A stretch of 64,000 nucleotides of DNA, taken from Escarpia spicata (lineage: Eukaryota; Annelida; Polychaeta; Sabellida; Siboglinidae). The translations under genes and the position numbers were made by a program. The stretch lies in the NCBI GenBank assembly GCA_963995525.1, contig OZ023214.1:42141498-42205497 (forward strand), in the 5' to 3' direction. The number at the start of each line of letters is the position of its first letter. Positions within the stretch are counted from its first letter, which is position 1. The notes beneath the pieces are model-generated. The model was not told where the DNA came from. It saw only the letters and a program-made list of their open reading frames with translations, and did no database searches. Positions 14,001-24,800 of this stretch are shown here, one piece after another.

Positions 14001-15453
14001 TTCTTGATGTGTGGGGTTCGCATGGTGTCTGGCCGCTCAATAACAGTTCGACGAAATACGCGACATGAACTGGTCGTGTCGGCTTGCAACAAACGCCCCC
14101 TAGTGGCAGCCCCACATTGCATGCCAGTACGCAGCTGTCAGTAACAAAGAAACATGTCAGAAACATCAAAATCTAAATCTGTACATTTTGTAAAGCATGG
14201 TTTAGGTATGTTTATATTTGATACCATGTTGAAGACATAATGATATTGTTATATACATGTTAGTATATATATGTGGCAAAACTTGATTACAGATTGATCA
14301 ACCTCATTAACAAATTATGATGGAAAACACTGGTATAGACTCCCTCTGTCTGTACAATGGTATTATTATCATTTGAACACTTTATAAAAGGAACTTTGGC
14401 TACAGGTTTTTATGTAACTACTGTTATAACTGATCACACTGTGGAGTAGAGGAAGAACCACTTTACAGAATAACTGTTTCAAAGGGTGGCTATTTCCGAT
14501 AGGTGTCCACTTTGAGGGATTGTAACACATATATATGTTTTAATATATTTTGGTGGTACCCAGAAACAGGGCATGCAACTATTAAGCAGGGATTATGTCA
14601 TTATATTTTGATAACGCAATTTCAAAATGAATGACACAGAGCGTTTTACACAGTGGAGATAGGATTCATGGTTTTGGGCAGTAGGCATCTTTTATGAGAT
14701 TTGGATTTTGTTGGTCTACATTTATAAGTACTTCACCCAAAACACATTTTCTAACAGTTTGTTTGTATACAAACAGACTGATAGAAAAGTTGTTTTGGGT
14801 AACAAATTATACAAATTTGATGGAATAGCTGTTAAGAGACTTTGTGGAAGACTGTCTTATGTTTGTTGTTAAAACAGCATAAAACATTAGGTAGCATGAA
14901 TTTTACTCCCACCCATATAAATAAAAATTAAAAAATTAAAATGTGTTAGGCACTACAATTCCTAACTACTACAATTACAAACACTGCATAAATAATATTT
15001 ATTAATAAATAATGTTTGTGTAATAACAAAACTACGAGTAGTCTGTAATGCGTATTAGTGCGATTGGAAAGGAACGTGCCATGGATACACGGCCGCGGGT
15101 CACTAAATGACTGAACGGCTGCATGGAATCGATCGGCCGGGTCGGGTCGGTCAGGTAACAAGGTCTGAAGTCACCGAATTCAGGTCGAGTAGTAACTACG
15201 TTAATCTGATCATAACTCGAATTATATCATTTATCACTACACCAGGAGTGGACTTTAACTTGTTTTTTATTCTGGTTTAACAATGGGCGGTGGGCGATAA
15301 ATCAGCGAGAACTGGGCAAATGTGTCAGGGCAAGTGGCGTAAACACTTGTCACTGACACTCGCTGTCTGTGACAGTCACAGAAAATGTCCTACCTGCGTT
15401 GAACATGACGAGCATACCATGGTTCTCACTGTTTGTCCTAAACGTTGCGCCAT
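8037..15453 (-). CDS. SCO1: SCO1: mitochondrial copper chaperone for cytochrome c oxidase assembly
   Basis: Seven coding exons on the minus strand: 15394-15453, 13979-14134, 11433-11523, 10463-10660, 9666-9758, 8884-8999 and 8037-8177. They total 855 nt (284 aa plus stop), close to animal SCO1/SCO2 length. All introns have GT-AG ends and phases join without error. The N-terminus ([12 protein letters not shown]...) is basic and Ser/Thr-rich, as expected for a mitochondrial presequence. A single transmembrane helix lies at about residues 75-95 ([17 protein letters not shown]). The thioredoxin-like domain has the copper motif [10 protein letters not shown] with Cys150 and Cys154, and the third ligand is His241 in VDHSVV. 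The known role of the family is insertion of copper into the CuA site of COX2 at the inner membrane. The sequence does not clearly separate SCO1 from SCO2; I use SCO1 for the single invertebrate orthologue. Intron 2 holds an antisense LINE and intron 5 a SINE. Confidence 0.95.
9021..9192 (-). mobile_element. tRNA-derived SINE, family B, beside the SCO1 exon 6 acceptor
   Basis: In minus orientation a tRNA-like head with B box GGGTTCGAATTC (about 9125-9140) leads to a tail reading GGATACTGCCCTATATAAG and a pyrimidine-rich end (TTACCTTTT). The tail matches the complete copy at 58975-59285. The tail stops about 20 nt before the 3' splice site of SCO1 exon 6 (exon start 8999). Confidence 0.8.
11665..13820 (+). 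mobile_element. L2/CR1-like LINE inside SCO1 intron 2, antisense to the gene
   Basis: Plus-strand frames give [15 protein letters not shown] linker sequence (11710), VVVTPLLKR (12350), [17 protein letters not shown] (12465), YADDTQLY (12560, RT catalytic YADD box) and a C-terminal region with [13 protein letters not shown] and [12 protein letters not shown] (13020-13410). It ends with GCTCTATAAATGC and a (TAA)n tail at 13803-13820, typical of this group. The palm/finger part between 12375 and 12465 is missing, so the copy is internally deleted; it also has stops and frameshifts. It interrupts only intron sequence. Confidence 0.85.
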
Positions 15454-16019
15454 CGTTAAGTTTACCTGAGACGTGAACACATCGAATGACCTACATCAAA
15501 TACTATACACAACGCACGCTAGGCCGCTTAAATACTACTGCTGAAAGTCAACGTGACTCGGTCAACTTCGCCGGAATTCCTCCAGAATAATGACGTCACG
15601 CGGAGGGTTCACCCGACATGTCCAACATTTACGAACGTCACGACGTCAGACGAACGTATGCGAAATGATAAACGTGATGCCAAAGTGACGGACGTTTTCT
15701 GGTTAATTATTCAGTGATTTAGTGTCACTGACTTATCGATTATAAAGTTGCACGTGTGCGGTATATTGTCCTATAAATATAACAGTAATTGTGATAATAG
15801 CCGTTGTAATTTGACTCGTACGACACGACTGCGATAACTAGGAGACGTTCGTGCCGTCAACATCGTCCGAACGTGTCTCGTTCGGGCTCTAGCAGAACAA
15901 GGAGTCGTCGTTTTTCAACACGGAACTTACTATAAACGGAGAAAACCAATGATCGTACGGCATTATTCGTACGATCGTTGGACAAAGCCGAATGGCAGAC
16001 TTAATTCAATGTCGACTTA
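15454..16019 (-). promoter_or_regulatory. Upstream region of SCO1 with a strong hairpin
   Basis: This interval holds the 5' leader and likely promoter of SCO1; I see no convincing TATA box at a fixed distance. At 15946-15981 two 14-bp arms (CCAATGATCGTACG and CGTACGATCGTTGG) are inverted around an 8-bp loop with a single mismatch. The hairpin sits just before the LINE that starts near 16020 and may belong to it. Confidence 0.35.
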
Positions 16020-18768
16020 CTAAAGACGGATACAAACAGTCAAATAACAGACTTTGTGCATACTATGTTTTCTAGTGCATTCTACCCAACAATTAGTAAA
16101 CCAACAAGAGTCACGCAACAAACAGCAACACTGATTGACAATATTATAACTAACATTCATGAATATTCCATAATATCTGGAATGCTATATAATGACATAT
16201 CAGACCACTATCCAGTATTTAATTTTTATAAGGTACATTCAGAGTTGCAAAATACAAACTGGGAAGAGATGTACAAGGACCCAGATCATTGCACTGCATA
16301 TGCCACTTTCCTAGAAATATTTAACACAAAAAGTAATGAATGTTTACCAAGAAAGGAAAATTAAGGTAAAGACATACAACTGAGTGGCTCACTAAAGGAA
16401 TACTGAAATCATGCAGACAAAAAATTACTTATTCAAAAAGCATAAGAAAAACCCTACCACAGAAAACGAGACTATATACAAATTATAAAAACAAACTGAC
16501 TCATGTAATCAGAACGTCAAAGAAAAACTATTTCAAAGATACATTTGACCTACATAAGAAAGATGTTAGGAAAACATGGAGTAATATAAATTAAGTTTTA
16601 AAACCAAAGGACAAAAAGACTGAAAAATGTATTACTTCTGATGGTACCCATTGTATAAACAAAAAAGAAATTATAGATCAGTTCAACAATTACTTTACTA
16701 ACATTGGTCATAGCCTGAATGTAAAGCTAACTAAAACAGGAAACGACCCCACACAATATGTAGAAAACAACACTGCAAGTTTCTTCTGTCGACCCACTAA
16801 CCGTAATGAAATAATAAATATAGTAAGATCATCAAATTCCAACAAGTCAAGTGGACATGGTAATATAGATCCATACGTTGTGCAACAAATTATACCACAA
16901 ATTGCAAACCAACTTGTGTACATATTCAATTCATCAATACAGACTGGCACTGTTCCAAACAAACTTAAGATAACAAAAGTCATACCACTGTAAAAAAATG
17001 AAAACCTTGAACTATGCAAAATTACAGACCAATTTCTATCCTTCCATACTTCTAAAAAATACTAGAACGCATAATGTACAATAGGCTTTACATTTTTTTA
17101 AATAAATAAAAATATATCCCAAAAGCAATATGGATTCAGAAAAAAATATTCTACACATGGCACTAATTGATTTGGTTGATAAAATATCTAGTAACATTGA
17201 TAATAAAAAGTACACCATAGGTGTATTCCTTGACCTCTCTAAGGCTTTTGACACAATAGATCATGATATATTAATAAACAAACTCCAATGCTGTGGTGTA
17301 AGAGGTACTACCTGCAACTGGTTTAAAAGCTATCTTAAGAACAGAAAACAGTACGTAACGTACAATAAGAATGAATCAGAATATAAGGAAATCTCATGCG
17401 GAATTGCTCAATGATCAATATTAGGTCCATTACTTTTCATCCTATGTATAAATGATATTGAATATGTATCGGATATTTTAAATCCTATACTTTTTGCAGA
17501 TGACACTAGTCTTTATCATGCCCATACATGCGTTGACACACTTATTGAAGAAATAAATGTGCAATTAAAAAAATCTCCATGTGGTTTCATACCAATAAGC
17601 TTTCATTAAACACAAAAGAGACTAATTTTATTATATTCACAACAAACGGGAAGAAATACAGTATTGACAAAGCTGAAATAAAAATAGATGGAATCAAAAT
17701 AAAACATGTCCAACTCACTAAATTTCTTGGTATAATTATAGATGAACACTTAAATTGGAAGAATCACATTGACAGTATATCAAATACAATAGCACATAAT
17801 GTAGGAATGCTAAACAAACAAACACTTTCTTCCTATCTCCATTATGAAAGCTATTTACACTGCATTAATTTCATCACATTTACAATATTGTACTCTACCG
17901 TCGGCAAAGTCACATAGCACAAACCTAAGCAAACTAAAAATACTACAGAAGAAAGTTATTTGAATAATCACATCATCCCAATATATTGCACACTCAAATC
18001 CACTGTTTGCGAAGTTAAAACTATTAAAATTGGATGATATATACAAAAATCTGGTATTTTTATGTATAAAGCAACAAATAAACAACTCCCAGATAATATG
18101 TCCTCAATGTTATGGCGAACTGATAATGTACATAAACACAAGCTGAGAAACTATAATGCATATTACATCCAATAAATAAGAACAAACAAAAAATTCTCAA
18201 CAGATTATTCAGGACCAATGTTGTGGAATGCACTACCTCAAAACTTACAATTGTATCCATCAATCAATTTAAGAAGAAACTCAGAGCTGTTGTTGTCAAA
18301 ATATCATTAATTCTTCTTATAATTTTTTTAAATATCGTACCTTATAAATTAACCATAATCCATCATTTTATTATAGTATAAATAATTAACTTTGTATTCA
18401 TGTTTTACTTAAAAATTAGTTAATTTATTCTTTATATATTATGTTATAATGAGTGCAATTTAATTAGTAGTCAACCTGTTCTATTTATGTATTGTTAGTA
18501 ATGTATGTGTATACATTAACTGCATCTATGAGAAGATTTATTCACTTAGTTCCAGAAGAACTTACTGTCCTACTTTTATGCTTTATTTTATGGAACAAGG
18601 AAACTATTGTTAAATTATTATTTCTAGTGGTCCTCGCTATAAGCCCCTAGGGGTTTCTAGAGGATCTCCACGGTTGCAATATTTGTTTTTTCTTCTGTTT
18701 TTATAATCCATTGTACAGGTGTTCACTAATTTGTACTTGTAACCGAAATAAAGTTCATTCATTCAATA
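16020..18768 (+). mobile_element. Non-LTR retrotransposon (LINE), AT-rich, broken
   Basis: Plus-strand frames give the endonuclease C-terminus (SKPTRVTQQTATLIDNI, then ISDHYPVF, 16090-16220), an RT entry region (SSGHGNIDPYVVQQI near 16850), VFLDLSKAFDTIDHDIL near 17225, SILGPLLFILCINDIE near 17420 and FADDTSLY near 17495. The C-terminal region runs to about 18290. The 3' end carries an AATAAAGTTCATTC tail at about 18747. Stops split every domain (for example at 16365, 16993, 17412), so it is dead. It differs in composition and sequence from the other LINEs here. Confidence 0.85.
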
Positions 18769-18977
18769 GCCTATGTACCTGTAACTGTTAAATCCATTGT
18801 ATATTAGTAGGATAATTGAAAATTGCAGATATATGTTGTTTTATGTTTTTATCATAATTATGGTGGAACCCAGGAGAAAGTGAAAACAATATAAAAATCA
18901 GTAAAGTACTTTTCGAGATATTAATTTTTTCAGATGTAAAATAAATAAAAAATTCAGATTGTCAGCATATCAGCATA

Positions 18978-19534
18978 CAGTAGTCCCCCTCTTATAAGGT
19001 CAACCCTTCAGCAAATCTAAAGTGGCCTTATAAGGCGGGTGGCCTCTGGTGAGGGGGAACCATCGATGAATGTAGCATGTGAAAAGAAAACATATGGACA
19101 GTGAACATCATTTATATGGAAAATAACAGTTGATTTGTCATAGATAATGTAATTTGTAACACAAATACGAATGCCAACTCAGCACGACGAGTGTGTATGG
19201 TAGGCATACTTAATTTGTAATATTTATTAATTTATTTATCTTTTAATCCCCAGCACATCACCTAGCTATCATTTTATTAAGCACAGCAGCCCCCAAAAGT
19301 GCATAAGAACATAAAGAAGGATTTGTTATAAACATCGACATCATCTTGTGATTAAAAATAACAGTTTCGGCTGCCGAGGGTAGACTCTTCCGGTAACCCT
19401 GGCCATTGGCCGCGTTAGCCGGGTGGCCGCTAATGAGGGGTGATTTGTATTAGACAACGCTAATGCAATAAAAATATGGCCGCGTAATCCGGGTGGCCAT
19501 CGGCAAGGGGGGCCTTATTAGAGGGGGACTACTG
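18978..19534. mobile_element. 557-bp MITE with CAGTAGTCCCCCTCT inverted termini
   Basis: CAGTAGTCCCCCTCTTATAAGG at the left end is matched by its inverted counterpart ending at 19534 with one mismatch. TA flanks the left end and CA, probably a mutated TA, flanks the right. Three related subterminal repeats (about 19021-19058, 19408-19440, 19478-19512) share a GGCCGCGTAATCCGGGTGGCC-like core. There is no transposase ORF. TA target site and CAG..CTG ends suggest a pogo/Tigger-type non-autonomous element. Confidence 0.75.
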
Positions 19535-19799
19535 CAGTACCAGTGAACAGGGAAAGGCCACCAAAACGCGTGCATATTTTCATTAACACTAGAAAAACAG
19601 TTCTGTTCATTGTTTATCGGTGAAATTTGGCACACTGATAGATTTGTAGTCCTTCTTTTCAAATATGTCAAAAAGCTATATTTTATTCATTTATATTGAC
19701 ATAATTTGCATAAGTTAACATAATTTTCAGGGAAATTTTGTACTTAAATTATATTTTATCATTATTTTGTTGCACATATCATGTTTAATCTATCAAATG

Positions 19800-20640
19800 T
19801 AAGCTGGGAAGCTCAGCAACAAGAGTAACTGTTTGTTGACGGGACACAATATTAATTAATTAAAATATCAATATTAATTCATTAATAGAACAATATAGCA
19901 TTGTTGTAGTGATCTGTGTGTAATGTGGCAAATTAAAGCTGCATAGCTCAGCATTTAATATATGTATACCATATGTGTAGACGGAACAATATGTTAATTA
20001 ATTAATTAATATAAACAATTCATTAATTAAAAACAAGATGAATGTTTTAGTGATTACTGCATGTAATACAGCAAATAAAAGCTGAAGCACACAGCAATCA
20101 ATAGATACCTACCATTCAAGTAGACAGAAAAATACATTAATTAATTAATAGAACAAAATTAATTAATTAATAGAACAAGATAACATTTTGTAGTGATCAG
20201 TGTAATAAATTAAAATTGCTAATTAAAATTGCATGGTTCGCATTCTATGTATGTATACCATTTCTGTAGACAGAACAATACATTAATTAATTACTAACAA
20301 GATGGATTATTTTACAATGGGATCCTCATAGTGTGTAACATAGCAATCGAAAGCTGAGGATTTCATAAATTAGTGTGTGTTCTTTTTTGTAGACAATACA
20401 ACTATTTATTATTAATAATTGATTAAAAATAATCAATTAATTAACCAAGGTGAACTATACAGGCAATTTGCACTGAGCACAGCGTATCATCAATCAAATG
20501 AAAGCTAAGTGGACCAGTAATCAAATGTGCATTACAGTTTTGTAGATGGAACAATAAGGTAATACAGCAATATTAAATAGTTAATATAACGAGACAAGTT
20601 AATTTGAAGTGATTCTTGTGTTTATAATACAATTATTATA
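19800..20640. repeat. Degenerate ~140-bp tandem array with TTAATTAA cores
   Basis: A diverged motif (TGTAGACRGAACAATACATTAATTAATT) recurs near 19835, 19977, 20118, 20264, 20388 and 20541, at spacings of about 124-153 bp. Between copies the phrases AGCAAATAAAAGCTG and GTAGTGATCAGTGTG also recur in the same order. I read this as an old tandem array of roughly six units that has drifted. It lies in the intergenic space downstream of INTS11. Confidence 0.7.
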
Positions 20641-20777
20641 TGAAAAACTTCCTTCATTAATATATTATGCCATTGTTCTAAGCTGAACAATAACATTTTA
20701 AATTGATAGAATCATACTCTGTGGCAAGAATATTGAGTAATATGTATTATGATTTAAAGACAAGAAATTGTAGTACA

Positions 20778-21200
20778 GGGGCCGGTTTCATGAAGCGTAT
20801 TTAAACTATGTGGTTACTTGGCACTAAGCAAGTGCGTAAACTCCAATTCTTGCATAGCTAAGTAGTTGCGTAAAATTAAGCAAAGAGGGTTTCATGTAGC
20901 GCGCATGAACTATTTCTTAACTAAGTAGGCGCGTAAAGCTGTCACGTGGTTAGATTAGCGTCATGATATGGGTAACCCCCGGGATTCCCCTTCCCACTTT
21001 CCCGCTAGCAACATGGCAACAGCAAGCGACGCTGCCGATTCCGAAAAGAAATTGAATTTCAGTGATGAGGAGTTGAGCTGTTTGCTGTTGTGCGTCATTT
21101 GTGATGTGGATAAAAGGCGTAAGCAGCCAGCCTTGGAGCTTGTAGCCACTGTCACCGAGGATGTATCCTTCCAGTGGCCAGGGTACCTGTTAATGTAATT
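20778..21200 (+). mobile_element. Possible PIF/Harbinger-type transposon end (fragment)
   Basis: GGGGCCGGTTTCATGAAGC at about 20779 resembles the terminal repeats of many Harbinger/ISL2EU-like elements in marine invertebrates. A short frame follows from 20968 (MGNPRDSPSHF..., with LNFSDEELSCLL) that could be the start of the Myb-like accessory protein. It stops at 21198 and no transposase or right terminus follows. This is recall of a pattern, not a proven match. Confidence 0.35.
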
Positions 21201-21324
21201 TTCTTTAAAAAAAATTTTTAAGACCACTGCGTTGTTACTTGGAAACAAATTGAAAGTTGGCAAAATCTTAACGGATTCTCATCGGACTGAATTAGCAGTG
21301 CCGTCTGTTGATATCCCTACCTAT

Positions 21325-21341
21325 ATATATATATATATACA
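21325..21341. repeat. Short AT microsatellite
   Basis: Pure (TA)n run downstream of INTS11. The surrounding 21200-21870 region contains the INTS11 3' untranslated sequence and no other recognisable gene. Confidence 0.85.
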
Positions 21342-21875
21342 GACATATATAACTCGCTACATCTATAGAGACAAGAGACATGTTGGACCCACTCCGATCA
21401 ATTAGGAAAACATACAAATAGCTCTGTACTTCCTTGGAGATTTGTAGGAAGCAGTGGTATTATAAGAATAAATTGGTGTTTGTCTGAACAATGACTGCAA
21501 GAAAAATTTAATAAATTGAACATTTTAATTTTCACTGAAACAGTACAACAATAATAGATAGGCATTATACCAAACTTGGCTCCTGATATCTCTATCTGTA
21601 AATGAAAGGCTGACCATATACATGTATATTATGGTATATCCAGCAAGTCCAGTCTCATGTTGGCACCAGAAGAAAGTCTGTGCACATCAGTCTGCAAGAA
21701 GTCACAGATGTAACAACCTCAAGTGACAGGTGATTCTCCATCATCCGTCAGTATTCTTCAATGTCCTTGCAAAGTTCTCTTCAACAAGTGACGACTGACA
21801 GTGGTACGGGCTCTAGGCAGACATAGGGCTGTTGAAGCATAGATACTGGTCCAATGGACCCATCTGCTGCTACTG

Positions 21876-24800
21876 TCACGTCCCACTGCCAAGTCCACGC
21901 TGGAGTAGTCGGTGTAGACTGCTGCCCAGGTCTTCATCCTGAACAAGTCGACAAACTAGAGTGTAAGGATATTTCATGTTGCAATAGAACCTGTTGATGT
22001 GTTATGACCTGTCTTACCATATTAGTACAGCCTTCACCCCCGTCCATCGAAATAAGTCAACTCCTGTCACTGTCCAAGTCATTAGCCAACGTTTTTATGA
22101 AGTAGATTCCCTCGTGACGAGACAGTCCATTCAGTGCCAGGGTGTGTTAGACCCTACCACCAACCAAATCACTGCTTCTGCCACATGTACATAATTTTTC
22201 TAAATATCTTGAAGGGTAAAATTCTGATCCTTAATTAGTCTTTGCCTTGAATAACCAAAACACTTCATAATTTCACTGGCAGCAGGGCAATTCTTGTCCG
22301 ATCCAGTCGAACAATATTTACTCAATTACCATACAAACATAGACGCACTAACACAACATACAAACAATATTGCATTATCATTACATGAGACAACTAAATA
22401 CTATAACATTTCTAAATCTCAAATGTGTATGACATTTTTTAAATGTTGGACTCGATGTTATCTGAGAACATGTAAGTAGATTGTGTCAACCTTAGATGCT
22501 GACCTGTCGGTGTGACATGATGACAAGAACTGACCTGCAGTGACCACGACACAAGGATCTCCTTCTCAATGTCATCGTCAATGCCTGACACTTTGACGAG
22601 GACAGACTCCGACAGCGATATGCTTCCATCAGAGCTTTGCTGGATGCTGTGTCGACCAAAGTGTCTGGAGCACAAGACATATCACAGTGTCAGAGCTGTT
22701 TAGATGCTGTGTCAACAGACATGTCTGAAATACAAGACATATCAGTGTCAGAGCTGTTTTAGATGCTGTGTCAACATACATGTCTGAAATACAAGACATA
22801 TCACAGTGTCAGAGCTGTTTTAGATGTGTCAACAGACATGTCTGAAATACAAGACGAATCACAGTGTCAGAGCTGTTTTAGATGCTGTGTCAACAGACAT
22901 GTCTGAAATACAAGACATATCACAGTGTCAGAGCTGTTTTAGATGTGTCAACAGACATGTCTGAAATACAAGACGAATCACAGTGTCAGAGCTGTTTTAG
23001 ATGCTGTGTCAACAGACATGTCTGAAATACAAGACATATCACAGTGTCAGAGCTGTTTTAGATGTGTCAACAGACATGTCTGAAATACAAGACATATCAG
23101 TGTCAGAGCTGTTTTAGATGCTGTGTCAACATACATGTCTGAAATACAAGACATCACAGTGTCAGAGCTGTTTTAGATGTGTCAACAGACATGTCTGAAA
23201 TACAAGACGAATCACAGTGTCGGAGCTGTTTTAGATGCTGTGTCAACAGACATGTCTGAAATACAAGACATCAGTGTCAGAGCTGTTTTAGATGCTGTGT
23301 CAACAGACATGTCTGAAATACAAGACGAATCACAGTGTCGGAGCTGTTTTAGATGCTGTGTCAACAGACATGTCTGAAATACAAGACATATCACAGTGTC
23401 AGAGCTGTTTTAGATGCTGTGTCAACAGACATGTCTGAAATACAAGATGAATCACAGTGTCGGAGCTGTTTTAGATGCTGTGTGTCAACAGACATGTCTG
23501 AAATACAAGACGAATCACAATGTCAGAGCTGTTTTAGATGTTGTGTCAACAGACATGTCTGAAATACAAGACATATCACAGTGTCAGAGCTGTTTTAGAT
23601 GCTGTGTCAACAGACATGTCTGAAATACAAGACATATCACAGTGTCAGAGCTGTTTTAGATGTTGTGTCAACAGACATGTCTGAAATACAAGACATATCA
23701 CAGTGTCAGAGCTGTTTTAGATGCTGTGTCAACAGACATGTCTGAAATACAAGACATATCACAGTGTCAGAGCTGTTTTAGATGCTGTGTCAACAGACAT
23801 GTCTGAAATACAAGACATATCACAGTGTCAGAGCTGTTTTAGATGTGTCAACAGACATGTCTGAAATACAAGACATATCACAGTGTCAGAGCTGTTTTAG
23901 ATGTTGTGTCAACAGACATGTCTGAAATACAAGACAAATCACAGTGTCAGAGCTGTTTTAGATGTTGTGTCAACAGACATGTCTGAAATACAAGACATAT
24001 CACAGTGTCAGAGCTGTTTTAGATGCTGTGTCAACAGACATGTCTGAAATACAAGACGAATCACAGTGTCAGAGCTGTTTTAGATGCTGTGTCAACAGAC
24101 ATGTCTGAAATACAAGACGAATCACAGTGTCGGAGCTGTTTTAGATGCTGTGTCAACAGACATGTCTGAAATACAAGACATATCACAGTGTCAGAGCTGT
24201 TTTAGATGCTGTGTCAACAGACATGTCTGAAATACAAGACGAATCACAGTGTCAGAGCTGTTTTAGATGCTGTGTCAACAGACATGTCTGAAATACAAGA
24301 CATATCACAATGTCAGAGCTGTTTTAGATGCTGTGTCAACAGACATGTCTGAAATACAAGACGAATCGCAGTGTCAGAGCTGTTTTAGATGCTGTGTCAA
24401 CAGACATGTCTGAAATACAAGACATATCACAGTGTCAGAGCTGTTTTAGATGCTGTGTCAACAGACATGTCTGAAATACAAGATGAATCACAGTGTCGGA
24501 GCTGTTTTAGATGCTGTGTCAACAGACATGTCTGAAATACAAGACATATCACAGTGTCAGAGCTGTTTTAGATGCTGTGTCAACAGACATGTCTGAAATA
24601 CAAGACGAATCACAGTGTCAGAGCTGTTTTAGATGCTGTGTCAACAGACATGTCTGAAATACAAGACGAATCACAGTGTCAGAGCTGTTTTAGATGCTGT
24701 GTCAACAGACATGTCTGAAATACAAGACATATCACAGTGTCAGAGCTGTTTTAGATGCTGTGTCAACAGACATGTCTGAAATACAAGACGAATCAGTGTC

